Below are positions 41,293 through 50,446 of a stretch of DNA of 64,000 bases, one piece after another. The stretch is from assembly GCA_019359095.1 (NCBI GenBank), contig JAHHHZ010000034.1, forward strand, positions 29,283-93,282, given 5' to 3'. The notes beneath the pieces are model-generated. The model saw nothing but the letters and a program-made list of their open reading frames with translations. It was not told where the DNA came from and searched no databases. This DNA comes from Pleurocapsa minor HA4230-MV1. Its GTDB lineage: Bacteria > Cyanobacteriota > Cyanobacteriia > Cyanobacteriales > Xenococcaceae. Both the position numbers and the translations under genes were made by a program. Positions within the stretch are counted from its first letter, which is position 1. Each line of letters opens with the position of its first letter.

Positions 41293-43263
41293 ATGGCTGT
41301 ACTTGAAAAAGGCAACATTTCGATTCATACCGAGAATATTTTCCCCATTATTAAGAAGTCTCTCTATACAGATCACGAAATCTTTTTACGGGAATTAATC
41401 TCTAATTCGGTTGATGCTATCTCGAAACTAAAAATGGCATCTCTTGCTGGCGAAACGCAGGCAGAAATTGGCGAGCCTAAAGTTAAGCTTACTGTAGATA
41501 AAAGCAAAAAGACTCTTTCCGTCTCTGATAATGGTATTGGCATGACGGTTGATGAAATTAAAAAATATATCAATCAGGTTGCTTTCTCTAGTGCGGAAGA
41601 TTTTATTAAAAAGTATGAAAAAGATGCCAACGAGTTAATCGGTCACTTCGGTTTAGGTTTTTATTCTGCCTTTATGGTGGCAGAGAAAGTAGAGATCGAC
41701 ACTCTTTCCTATCAAGAAGGAGCAACTGCGGTACACTGGTCTTGTGATGGCTCACCAGAGTTTGAATTAACCGAAAGCGATCGCACTACTGTCGGTACAA
41801 CTATTACTCTTACCCTACTCGACGATGAAGTAGAATACGCCGAACCCCAAAGAGTCAGACAGTTAGTTAAAACCTACTGTGACTTTATGCCTGTCAAGAT
41901 TGTTCTGGATAACGAGCAGATCAATAAGCAAGACGCACTCTGGAAAAAATCCCCCCGCGATTTAACTGACGATGATTATCTAGAGTTTTATCGTTATCTC
42001 TATCCCTTCCAGGAAGATCCTTTACTCTGGGTGCATCTGAATACTGATTATCCTTTCTTGCTTAACGGTATTCTCTACTTCCCTAAACTCAAGCCAGACG
42101 TAGATTTTTCTAAGGGACAAATTCAGCTTTACTGTAATCAGGTATTTGTTAGTAAGCACTGTGAAGCGATTATTCCCGAATTTTTGATGCCTTTACAGGG
42201 AGTAATTGATAGTCCTGATATTCCTCTCAACGTCTCTCGGAGTGCCTTAACTAACGATCGCACTGTACGTCGTATTGCCGATTTTATCACTAAAAAGATT
42301 GGTAGTCGTCTCAAGTCTCTTTATGACGAGGATCGCAGTAAATATATCAGTTCTTGGTCGGATGTGGGTACTTTTGTTAAATATGGTGCCATTAGAGATG
42401 AGAAGTTTAAAAAGCAGGTAGAAGATCTCATTATCTATCGCACTACCTATCAGCCTGAGACAGCGCCAGTAGCAGAAGCACCCAAGGTAGAAGTGCAAAC
42501 TGCGGGGGATGATGCATGGTCTAATGTTGATAACCAGCAAAATAATGCAGCAAGCGAACCCTATACTACCCTGCAAGAGTATTTAGCCAGAAACAAAGAT
42601 AAACGGGAAAACCAGGTTTACTACTGTAGCGATCCTAGTACTCAGAATACTTTTGTTGAACTATACAAGAATCAAGGATTAGAAGTTTTATTCCTCGACT
42701 CTTTTATCGATGCGAATTACTTTATTCCATTTTTGGAAAGAGAATATTCTGAAGTGAAATTTGCGCGGGTTGATTCTGAACTAGACGATACTTTAGTCGA
42801 AGACGATAAAGCGCAAGAAATTGTTGACCCCACAACTAATAAAACTCGCAGTGAAATACTGAAAGAGCTATTTGAAAAGGCGCTCAATAAACCCAGAGTT
42901 AATATCAAAACTCAAGCTATTAAATCTGACAATCCTCAAGATACTCCTCCCGCGATGGTATTACTACCTGAAGCTATGAGAAGAATGCAGGAAATGGCAG
43001 CCTTGATGCAAGAAAAAACCATGGCATTCCCTGAAGATCATGTGCTGATGATTAATACAGCTCATCCTTTGATTCAAAACCTCTTAGATTTAAACAAAGG
43101 TACGATTATCCAAAGTGGTGATAATTCTAACTCGATGGTTAATTTAATGTGCAACTATATCTATGACCTAGCGTTAATGTCCCAAAAAGCCTTTGATGCT
43201 GAAGGAATGAAAGCATTTATCGAACGTTCTAATCAGGTATTGACTAACTTAACTAATAAGTAA
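41293..43263 (+). CDS. htpG: Hsp90-family chaperone
   Basis: Dimeric ATP-driven chaperone of the cytoplasm; in cyanobacteria it supports heat, light and redox stress tolerance. The 656 residues have the GHKL ATP site with ELISNSVDAISKL (about 34-46), VSDNGIGM (about 76-83) and IGHFGLGFYSAFMVA (about 115-129). The middle-domain Arg is in IPLNVSRSAL, and the C-terminal dimerisation part is present. A linker near 390-425 is rich in A, E and Q, where bacterial forms are short. The length matches cyanobacterial HtpG. A clear terminator follows. Confidence 0.96.
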   Translation: MAVLEKGNISIHTENIFPIIKKSLYTDHEIFLRELISNSVDAISKLKMASLAGETQAEIGEPKVKLTVDKSKKTLSVSDNGIGMTVDEIKKYINQVAFSSAEDFIKKYEKDANELIGHFGLGFYSAFMVAEKVEIDTLSYQEGATAVHWSCDGSPEFELTESDRTTVGTTITLTLLDDEVEYAEPQRVRQLVKTYCDFMPVKIVLDNEQINKQDALWKKSPRDLTDDDYLEFYRYLYPFQEDPLLWVHLNTDYPFLLNGILYFPKLKPDVDFSKGQIQLYCNQVFVSKHCEAIIPEFLMPLQGVIDSPDIPLNVSRSALTNDRTVRRIADFITKKIGSRLKSLYDEDRSKYISSWSDVGTFVKYGAIRDEKFKKQVEDLIIYRTTYQPETAPVAEAPKVEVQTAGDDAWSNVDNQQNNAASEPYTTLQEYLARNKDKRENQVYYCSDPSTQNTFVELYKNQGLEVLFLDSFIDANYFIPFLEREYSEVKFARVDSELDDTLVEDDKAQEIVDPTTNKTRSEILKELFEKALNKPRVNIKTQAIKSDNPQDTPPAMVLLPEAMRRMQEMAALMQEKTMAFPEDHVLMINTAHPLIQNLLDLNKGTIIQSGDNSNSMVNLMCNYIYDLALMSQKAFDAEGMKAFIERSNQVLTNLTNK

Positions 43264-43609
43264 GTCTTTAAAAAACTACAATTAACCAATTAACCATTGA
43301 TATTATAAGAACGGGAATTAACCAGCCCGTTCTTTTTTATTATCTAACTAGATTATTTTGAATTGCTGACAAAATATTAAAATTGAGTAGCAGATAATTA
43401 AAGCACAAAATTTAAGATCATCAGTATTCAACTAAAGCTTATTATGTTTAATATTTAGATTAAATATACAAGTAATTTAATTTATACAACTATTTTAACT
43501 AAACACCTATGAGTAACAGCCTCTTTAATCTTGAGCGAGTTTAGTAAATAGTTAACCTCAGGTGGCTTAATGATCATATAATTACGATTAACATGCTTAT
43601 GCAGTCAAT
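43264..43609. other. Intergenic region after htpG
   Basis: After the htpG terminator this region (to 43609) is AT-rich and carries nothing I can identify. It presumably contains the promoter of the coiled-coil gene. Confidence 0.4.
43307..43338 (+). terminator. Rho-independent terminator of htpG
   Basis: AAGAACGGG (43307-43315) pairs with CCCGTTCTT (43326-43334) around a 10-base loop and is followed by a T-run. Confidence 0.88.
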
Positions 43610-44278
43610 ATGCATGTTTTTTTAGAGCAAGTAAATATTTTTATAGTTAATATGGACATTCATAAACTTATTGACGTTGTTGATAAATTAAATACTAAAT
43701 TAAGCGATTTAGAACAAATAGAGGCAGCGAAAAAACAAGTGATTGAAAATGTTAATCGTGATATAGCAAAATCGCGCCAGTTACTAGAAGATAAAGCTAG
43801 GGGATTAGAAAAAGTAGTCGAGAATAAATTAAATGAGTTGAAAAAGTTGGATGACGAGTTATTAAAGAGTCAAGCTTTGTTAGCTAAGATGAATAACACT
43901 CAAAATTCTAATCCTTCTAATACTGTTGATAGAAGCACTCAGCCAGGAAATAATCAGGCTACTACAAAATTAGATCATGAGCCAGAAACAAGCTCAAAAG
44001 GACGTAAATTAAGACCTGATATCATGAACAGTTCTCTGGAAGACTTTATTGCTCAAAAGTTCCAAGAAGAGTATAAAGTTAAATATCCTGAAAATGATAA
44101 TTTTCGTCTGACGGATAAAGATTTTGAAACAGTATTATGCGCAATTAAAGAAAAAGCCAAACAATCTAACAATCTGCCTGAAATTATTGATGAGTATTTA
44201 TCAAGTTATTCTCAGACTTTGCATAGTTCCCAGATTAAGCTGCTGGAACAAGAAAAAAGCCAATCCCTAGCAAAATAG
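43610..44278 (+). CDS. Coiled-coil protein of unknown function
   Basis: Not recognised. 222 residues from ATG 43610, or 208 from the in-frame ATG at 43652 (MDIHKLIDVVDKLNTK), which looks the better start. A long heptad-type helix covers about residues 18-95 (KLNTKLSDLEQIEAAKKQVIENVNRDIAKS...). A polar N/S/T/Q linker (96-135) follows, then a charged alpha-helical C-terminal domain with LEDFIAQKFQEEYKVKYPENDNFRLTDKDFETVL. No signal peptide or membrane helix. It might be a scaffold or a DNA-associated protein. It ends just before a long heptamer array. Confidence 0.6.
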   Translation: MHVFLEQVNIFIVNMDIHKLIDVVDKLNTKLSDLEQIEAAKKQVIENVNRDIAKSRQLLEDKARGLEKVVENKLNELKKLDDELLKSQALLAKMNNTQNSNPSNTVDRSTQPGNNQATTKLDHEPETSSKGRKLRPDIMNSSLEDFIAQKFQEEYKVKYPENDNFRLTDKDFETVLCAIKEKAKQSNNLPEIIDEYLSSYSQTLHSSQIKLLEQEKSQSLAK

Positions 44279-44332
44279 TTTGGTAGCTTTGCTCAGTTTT
44301 AGGACAGAAAAAGTAATCTCAACCATAGATTT

Positions 44333-44364
44333 GCGATCGCTTTTACTGTTCATTACCCATTACT
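44333..44364 (+). repeat. 32-base exact repeat, copy A
   Basis: A HIP1 site followed by TTTTACTGTTCATTACCCA, identical over 32 bases to 50370-50401 and leading into the heptamer array here. Confidence 0.85.
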
Positions 44365-44474
44365 CATTACCCATTACTCATTACTCATTACTCATTACTC
44401 ATTACCCATTACCCATTACCATTACTCATTACTCATTACTCATTACTCATTACTCATTACCCATTACCCATTAC
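44351..44474 (+). repeat. Long heptamer array (CATTACC/CATTACT), about 17 units
   Basis: Units of CATTACC and CATTACT in mixed order with one slipped unit near 44418. It fills the space between two convergent genes and reaches the last codons of the GGDEF-EAL-GGDEF gene. An ORF that runs through it on the plus strand only translates the repeat. Confidence 0.93.
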
Positions 44475-46987
44475 TCCGTTTCCCCCATATATAAACAAGC
44501 TTTATTTCTACCTTCGGCTTTTGCTTGATATAGTCCTTTGTCTGCCAAAGCAATCAGTAATTCAGGAGTTGATTCAGCAGAAGGAATTAGGCTATGGACT
44601 CCTAAACTAATAGTGACATATTTGCTCACTACGGATTCTTGGTGGGTGACGTGAAGATTTTTAACATTAACCGCAATTTTTTCGGCAATTTTTAATGCTT
44701 GTGGTGGATCGATGTTCGGTAAAATAATGCCAAATTCTTCTCCGCCATAACGAGCGACTAAACCAGGAATTGATTCCATGACGCATTCAATTGCTAGAGC
44801 TACCTGCTGTAAACAGTAGTCGCCGACAGGATGACCATAAGTATCGTTATAAAGCTTGAAGTAGTCGATATCGCAGAGGATTAAAGAGAGATAACTTGCT
44901 GACGGGGAAAGCTCTTGCCACTTTTGAATTAAATAATCGTTAAACCGACGACGATTAGCTACCTGGGTTAAACCATCAAGAACACTAAGCTGTTCTAATT
45001 CGCGGTTAGCTTGGCTGAGAGCCGCCTGCGCTTTTTGGCGATCGCAAATTTCATTATGGAGTTGAGATTCGACTAAATCAGCATGTTCAGTGGCATTTTC
45101 CAACACAATTTCCAGATCGATTTTTTCTGACTTCAGTTCATTTAATTCATGGCGTAGCTGTTCAATTTGAAATAATAATTGTTCCCTGGCTAATTCGTCG
45201 TCCATTAAAGAGCGATAACTAGCCGATTCAACTTTTAGTGGTTTAGCTAAATCGGCTGCAATTAAATTTTCTAAAATTGCTTTATCTAAAGGTTTTGATA
45301 GATAATACCCCTGACCATATTCACATTTAAGCGCCTTTAATCTAGTTAGTTGATTAACAGTTTCAATTCCTTCAGCAATGGTATCCATCCCTAAATTACG
45401 CGCGAGGGTAATAATTGCTCTAACAATACCTAATTTTTCAATATTATCACCAATACTATTAACAAAAGAGCGATCGATTTTGAGGGTGTCAAAAGGAAAT
45501 TGATGTAAATAGCTTAATGACGAATAACCTGTGCCAAAATCATCTAAAGAAAATTCAATTCCTGAAGATTTAAGTTGTTTGAGGATTGCAATAGTTTGCT
45601 GTGTATCTTCAACTAAAGAGCTTTCAGTTATCTCTAATTTTAAGTTATTTGGATCTAACTTAGTTTCTGCTAAAATTTGTTCTACTTGATCGATAAAGTT
45701 AGGTAATGCTAACTGTTTACTCGAAATATTAACACTAACTTTCCAGTCCATTAAACTATCAAACTGCTGTTGCCAATTATACATTTGTAAACAGGCTTCT
45801 TTTAAGACCCAAAACCCCAAAGGAATAATCAATCCAGTTTGCTCTGCTAAAGGAATAAAATCTCCAGGAGAAACTAAACCTTTATCGGGATGTTGCCAAC
45901 GAACTAACACTTCAAAACCTTTAATCTTATTAGTAATTAAAGAAATAATTGGTTGGTAGTGAAGAATAAACTCTTCTCTTTTGATCGCATTTCTGAGATC
46001 ATTTTCAAGCTGTAATAAAGTTAGAGCTTCCCCTCGCATTGACTGACTAAAAATTTCATAAGGCAGTCTATTTTGTCTTTTAGCATTAGATAGTGCTAAC
46101 TCTGCATCACGAAGTAAGTTTTCTGGTTGATCGTATTGGCGATCGCCTACGGCAATCCCAATATTAGCCTCAATAAAAACCTCGTATCCTCCCAGATTAA
46201 AAGTTACTGATAGCTCGCGATATATCCTGTCGGCAACATTGGTAGCATAGTTTAAATGTTCAATATTACTTAAGAGAATCACAAATTCATCATTACCCAT
46301 CCGAGCAATAAAATCGTGCGCTCGCAAACAAGTCTGTAGCCGTTGAGCGATCGCAACCAATAGGCGATCGCCAATAATTCTACCTAAGCTACTATTAATT
46401 ACTTTAAAGCGATTAACATCGACAAATAATACCGCAAAATTATAATCTGGCTTACTATTACAAAAGCTAATTTCTTGTTCAATATGTTGCAACAATAAAT
46501 CATGACTAGGTAGCCCAGTTAAGCGATCGTAGCTAATAGTTTGTTGAGGAGATTTTAAAGGCAAAATATCATCTTTATTCAGACGCTTAGGTCTAATTTT
46601 GGGTTCACGAATAGCTAAAGATTTATGCTGATTTAATTCTTGCCAAAATGTATCGGATACCTTTTGCTGTTGCAGAATAACGGCTACTTGTAATTTTGAT
46701 TCATCAGGAGCAGCTAGTTTCAAAGGTAACTTCTGGAGCTTACAGACAATTGGTTGAGATAATCCAGCCTTAACTCGATCTCGAATCCAATCCGCCAGTA
46801 AAGAAATATTAGAGCGGTCTCTAAATATTTGTTCTGCTGCTTGATTTAAAAACAAACAGTTATTGTGAGCGTCAAAAATAATTGTTGACTCGCGTAAATT
46901 GTCGATTGTGAGGCTTGAACTTGAGGATAAACTAGCTGCTTTTAATTGAGCTACTTTTCCTACTTTGAACTGCATTTCGTAAAACAT
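44471..46987 (-). CDS. GGDEF-EAL-GGDEF cyclic-di-GMP signalling protein
   Basis: An 838-residue protein: PAS-like sensor (about 25-125), GGDEF domain 1 (about 150-325), EAL phosphodiesterase (about 335-590), coiled coil (about 615-675), GGDEF domain 2 (about 670-835). Domain 1 has GNDEF instead of GGDEF but keeps an inhibitory-site RAHD five residues before it. Domain 2 has GGEEF and no RxxD there. The EAL residues are all present: FEVLVRW, NISSKQL, LEITESS, LDDFGTGYSS, LKIDRSFV, AEGIET and GQGYYLSKPL. It can thus both make and break c-di-GMP. It is divergent from the partner-switching genes, 310 bases apart, suggesting shared regulation. The C-terminus (YMGETE) ends at the heptamer array. 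Confidence 0.9.
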   Translation of the reverse strand: MFYEMQFKVGKVAQLKAASLSSSSSLTIDNLRESTIIFDAHNNCLFLNQAAEQIFRDRSNISLLADWIRDRVKAGLSQPIVCKLQKLPLKLAAPDESKLQVAVILQQQKVSDTFWQELNQHKSLAIREPKIRPKRLNKDDILPLKSPQQTISYDRLTGLPSHDLLLQHIEQEISFCNSKPDYNFAVLFVDVNRFKVINSSLGRIIGDRLLVAIAQRLQTCLRAHDFIARMGNDEFVILLSNIEHLNYATNVADRIYRELSVTFNLGGYEVFIEANIGIAVGDRQYDQPENLLRDAELALSNAKRQNRLPYEIFSQSMRGEALTLLQLENDLRNAIKREEFILHYQPIISLITNKIKGFEVLVRWQHPDKGLVSPGDFIPLAEQTGLIIPLGFWVLKEACLQMYNWQQQFDSLMDWKVSVNISSKQLALPNFIDQVEQILAETKLDPNNLKLEITESSLVEDTQQTIAILKQLKSSGIEFSLDDFGTGYSSLSYLHQFPFDTLKIDRSFVNSIGDNIEKLGIVRAIITLARNLGMDTIAEGIETVNQLTRLKALKCEYGQGYYLSKPLDKAILENLIAADLAKPLKVESASYRSLMDDELAREQLLFQIEQLRHELNELKSEKIDLEIVLENATEHADLVESQLHNEICDRQKAQAALSQANRELEQLSVLDGLTQVANRRRFNDYLIQKWQELSPSASYLSLILCDIDYFKLYNDTYGHPVGDYCLQQVALAIECVMESIPGLVARYGGEEFGIILPNIDPPQALKIAEKIAVNVKNLHVTHQESVVSKYVTISLGVHSLIPSAESTPELLIALADKGLYQAKAEGRNKACLYMGETE

Positions 46988-47297
46988 CTAATCAACTATA
47001 ACTATTAGCTAACGCTTATTTTCTATTTTGGCAAGCCAATTAAATTTTCAAGATATTAGTTTGCTGAGATTAAAATAAAATAAAACTAAAATACCTATTC
47101 TAATTTAATAATCTAGTATTCATAAAATAGTATTCATAAAATTAAAAGTTAAATTGTTCAATGACAGTAACATAGATCAAATCCAGTACCGTCTTCGCTC
47201 AAGTAAAGCTAATTGTCAATATTTTGGATTAAATCTGGGCAATATAGATAAATAACGGCATTGCATCCTCTTTTAGCTTTAATTAATTTTACGTTTT
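46988..47297. promoter_or_regulatory. Divergent control region between the c-di-GMP gene and the phosphatase gene
   Basis: A 310-base AT-rich spacer. It contains two adjoining copies of TAGTATTCATAAAA (47114-47127 and 47128-47141), a possible tandem binding site. No RNA gene or ORF. Confidence 0.4.
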
Positions 47298-49019
47298 ATG
47301 TTTACCGATAGTAACTCACCGTTATCTCAACTATTTCAGCTGCGTCAAGAATTAGGCATACCGATCAATGCAATCATCGGCTATAGCGAAATGATCATTG
47401 AAGAAATTGCCGAGATTAATCAAGATGTAACATATCTTCCAGAACTAGAGCAAATTAGAGCCTGTGGCGTGGAGTTATTAGCTTCAGTCAACATTTTCTT
47501 CGATCCGACCAGATTAACCAAAGATTGGCAAGATCTACAGCAAATCATTAGCAATCCTCAATTACAAACTCAGTTGGCGAAACCAACCCAAGTGGTCATA
47601 GATCGCAGTCAGCAATTAATTTCATTGGTAGACAAAAATTTTCTGCTTGAGGTAAGGCAGATTAATCGTGCAGCTAACCAGCTATTACAGGAGATTCCAA
47701 GATTAATTGAGGTTACCATTTCAGACAGAGAAATTCTAGAGGATACTGCTCTAGCTCTTAGTACTAACGTTCTGGCAAACAGATTTCCCTCAGATAAATA
47801 TCAACTATCACAAGCCAGAGGCTACACGGTTTTGGTGGTGGACGATAGTGCCATTAATCGAGAAATTTTAGCCGATCAGGTGAAGGCGGAAGGTTATCAG
47901 ACTGCAACAGCAAAAGATGGCAAGCAAGCTATACAGATGATTCAAACAGGGTCTTTTGATTTAATTCTGCTGGATATTATCATGCCTGAAATCGATGGTT
48001 ATCAGGTTTTAAAATGGATTCGTCATAGTCCTTGGAAACATATTCCAACTATTATGATTTCGGCGCTAGAGCAAACGGATAGCGTTGTTAAATGTATTGA
48101 AATGGGAGCAGAAGATTATCTCACCAAACCTTTTAACTCCACATTATTAAAAGCTAGATTAGGAGCCTGTTTAGAACAAAAAAGATTGCGAGATTTAGAA
48201 TCAATCTACATGAGGCAATTAGCCCAAGCTAACCAAAAAATCAGTCAGTTCAATAATTGTTTGCAGGTTGAAAATACTCGTCTTAGTAGCGAATTAGAAG
48301 TAACTCAAAGACTACAACAAATGTTGTTACCTAAAGAAAAAGAGCTGCATCAAATAGAGGCTTTAGAAATTGCTGGCTTTAGCGAGGCTGCTGCTGAAAT
48401 TGGCGGAGACTACTATGATGTAGTGCAACATCAGGGACGAATTATTATTGGCATTGGTGATGTTTCAGGACATGGATTAGAAAGTGGTGTTTTGATGCTG
48501 ATGGTACAGACAGCAATTCGTACTCTAATTGAGAATAACGAAACTGATCCCAAGCGTCTATTTGAGGTACTCAACCGCACAATTTATAAAAATGTTCAGC
48601 GTTTAAACTCTGATAAAAATATCTCATTGTCTCTAGTCGATTACTACGAAGGCATTTTGAGTATTAGTGGTCAACACGAAGAAATTTTGCTGGTACGACA
48701 AGGCGAAATCGAGAGAATCGATACGGTGGATTTAGGATTTCCCCTGGGTTTAGCAGAAAGCATTGAAGATTTTGTGTTTGAAACTAAAATCCCCTTAGCT
48801 CAGTCCGAAGTAGCCGTACTATATACCGATGGTATTACAGAGGCAGAAAACTCTCAAGGAAGCCATTATGGTTTAAACCAATTATGTGCTGTAGTGCAGC
48901 AAAATTGGCAGCGATCAGCCCAAGATATCCGTCAGGCGGTTATTCAAGACTTGCGATCGCATATTGGAATTGAGCAGGTTTATGACGATATTACCTTAGT
49001 GGTCTTGAAACGAAAATAA
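47298..49019 (+). CDS. Receiver-SpoIIE-type protein phosphatase of a partner-switching system
   Basis: A 573-residue protein. The N-terminus (FQLRQELGIPINAIIGYSEM) is a histidine-kinase dimerisation motif in which the phospho-accepting His is replaced by Gln, so it cannot accept phosphate there. A receiver follows (TVLVVDDSAINREIL; phospho-Asp226 in LILLDIIMPEIDG; Lys in YLTKPF), then a coiled coil (about 300-345), then a PP2C/SpoIIE domain with GGDYYDV, GDVSGHGLESG, YTDGITEAEN and DDITLVVLK, all metal ligands present. Such proteins dephosphorylate a STAS-domain anti-sigma antagonist. The STAS partner lies two genes downstream. This is the layout of Hmp/IcfG-like clusters of cyanobacteria. 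Confidence 0.9.
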   Translation: MFTDSNSPLSQLFQLRQELGIPINAIIGYSEMIIEEIAEINQDVTYLPELEQIRACGVELLASVNIFFDPTRLTKDWQDLQQIISNPQLQTQLAKPTQVVIDRSQQLISLVDKNFLLEVRQINRAANQLLQEIPRLIEVTISDREILEDTALALSTNVLANRFPSDKYQLSQARGYTVLVVDDSAINREILADQVKAEGYQTATAKDGKQAIQMIQTGSFDLILLDIIMPEIDGYQVLKWIRHSPWKHIPTIMISALEQTDSVVKCIEMGAEDYLTKPFNSTLLKARLGACLEQKRLRDLESIYMRQLAQANQKISQFNNCLQVENTRLSSELEVTQRLQQMLLPKEKELHQIEALEIAGFSEAAAEIGGDYYDVVQHQGRIIIGIGDVSGHGLESGVLMLMVQTAIRTLIENNETDPKRLFEVLNRTIYKNVQRLNSDKNISLSLVDYYEGILSISGQHEEILLVRQGEIERIDTVDLGFPLGLAESIEDFVFETKIPLAQSEVAVLYTDGITEAENSQGSHYGLNQLCAVVQQNWQRSAQDIRQAVIQDLRSHIGIEQVYDDITLVVLKRK

Positions 49020-49037
49020 GATTAGTAACTAGTTTCT

Positions 49038-49640
49038 ATGAATACCAACAACTTTGCTTTTGAGCAAACCATGGGGGACTTTCGGCAAAATTTGCCTCCT
49101 AGTAAAGAATATTTGCTCCTCAGTTTTTCCCCTAGTTCGATTCCCCTGCAACAACGATGGCGCAATAACTGTCTGTCGGCGGATTTTCTAGCCAATTACC
49201 TCAGTACTTTTTTTCTGGGTGACGACGATCAACAGCCAGATACCACCAAGCAAGCAGAGGTTAAAAGTGCGGTAAGCTATATTGCCAATGAACTGTTAGA
49301 AAATGGCATGAAATACTGCGTTAAAACAGCCTCTTTTCCCATTAGCATTCAAATCCATCTAACTCCTAACGCGATTATCTTACAGCTAACGAATAGCATT
49401 ACCATCAAACAAACCAAGCGCTTTCAACAACAGATTAACAAATTACTGGATGGTAATCCCAGTGAAATGTATTTGGCACAACTAGAGCAGAACGCCCTTG
49501 AAGAAAACCATAAATTCTCAAATTTGGGCTTACTAACTATGCTACACGACTACGATGCTAGCATTGGCTGGCATTTTGAGCCATTGGTTAATAATTCTAC
49601 TGCAATAAGTGTGACGACAATGGTACAGCTATTAATTTGA
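49038..49640 (+). CDS. HATPase/SiaB-type (DUF6272-like) partner-switching protein
   Basis: A 200-residue protein, 18 bases after the phosphatase gene. The ANELLENGMKYC stretch (about 86-97) is the N-box of a GHKL ATPase, and SNLGLLTMLHDYDASIGWHF (about 160-180) takes the place of the later nucleotide-binding part. The G1 box is not clear. This fits the SiaB/HmpW-like group of Ser kinases that phosphorylate a STAS protein and oppose the phosphatase. Whether it binds ATP is uncertain. No membrane helix. Assignment rests on the N-box and gene order. Confidence 0.7.
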   Translation: MNTNNFAFEQTMGDFRQNLPPSKEYLLLSFSPSSIPLQQRWRNNCLSADFLANYLSTFFLGDDDQQPDTTKQAEVKSAVSYIANELLENGMKYCVKTASFPISIQIHLTPNAIILQLTNSITIKQTKRFQQQINKLLDGNPSEMYLAQLEQNALEENHKFSNLGLLTMLHDYDASIGWHFEPLVNNSTAISVTTMVQLLI

Positions 49641-49731
49641 TTTAGATTTTTTCAAGGTTAAGATAGCTGAACAAAGAAAGTTGCTTTTTTTGACCATAGC
49701 TAATTTTGAGACATAGCAAAATATTCATTTT

Positions 49732-50091
49732 TTGAGACGGACGATTATGGAGATTAGAAGCAAAAACTACAGCGTCATCTACGATCAAACATCCCATCAG
49801 ATTACTTTTGACGGTTCTCTGCGACTTAACGGGAGTGGCGAATACGCTTCAATTTCCGATCTACTGAATCAAGTTGCTCAACAAGAACCTGAAAAAATCG
49901 TCTTAGACCTAACTCAACTCAATTTTCTCAATAGTTCAGGAATCAGCATTTTATCCAGATTCGTCATTAATGTACGTAAACGCCAAAATATTCAAATGAT
50001 TGTGATCGGCGCTCAAAAGAATCCTTGGCAGAGTAAATCCCTCAAGAATTTACAACGATTAATGCCTTCATTACAATTGGAATTGGAATAA
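49732..50091 (+). CDS. STAS-domain anti-anti-sigma-type protein
   Basis: About 114 residues from ATG 49747 (MEIRSKNYSVIYDQ), or 119 from an upstream TTG at 49732; the ATG is better because it begins at the first strand. It has KIVLDLTQLNFLNSSGISILSRF (about 55-77 from the first start), the STAS signature in which the Ser pair NSSG is the phosphorylation site. It should be the substrate of the kinase at 49038 and the phosphatase at 47298. It then binds an output partner that is not in this window. The 90-base gap before it leaves room for its own promoter. Confidence 0.88.
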   Translation: MRRTIMEIRSKNYSVIYDQTSHQITFDGSLRLNGSGEYASISDLLNQVAQQEPEKIVLDLTQLNFLNSSGISILSRFVINVRKRQNIQMIVIGAQKNPWQSKSLKNLQRLMPSLQLELE

Positions 50092-50446
50092 GTAAGTAGG
50101 TGCTGGCAATTAATTATGAGCTATAAAACCTGAGAAGTGAGTGAAAAAATCCTGGCATTATTAAGAGTAAAATAGACAAAAACTGCCAGATTGTTGGTAA
50201 TTTAAACTTAATTCACACAAAAAAACAATCGCTAATAAAATTAAAGTTATTTTTAAACAACAATTGTAATCAAAATACTCGATAAATCAAAATAGTAATA
50301 TTTAAAATTTTGAGCAACAAAAAATAAACAAAAGATATTCATAAATTACACTTTTTTGACCAAGCAGCAGCGATCGCTTTTACTGTTCATTACCCATTAC
50401 TGCGATAAATTAATGTGTCTACTCAATCAAAAACTGCTTTAAATCT
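50092..50446. other. Intergenic region upstream of ruvX
   Basis: 355 bases, AT-rich with many A-runs. The last 80 hold the 32-base exact repeat (50370-50401). I see no RNA gene or ORF. Confidence 0.4.
50370..50401 (+). repeat. 32-base exact repeat, copy B
   Basis: Identical to 44333-44364: a HIP1 site, TTTTACTGTTCATTACCCA and a partial heptamer. Here the array did not extend beyond about two units. Confidence 0.85.

Noticed and set aside
44351..44474. CRISPR-like appearance of the repeat array
   Set aside because: Units are 7 bases with no spacers, and no cas gene is present.
44280..44528. An 82-codon plus-strand frame (ITHYSLPITHYS)
   Set aside because: It is a translation of the CATTACC/CATTACT array. 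The unit of 7 bases keeps a frame open for long runs.
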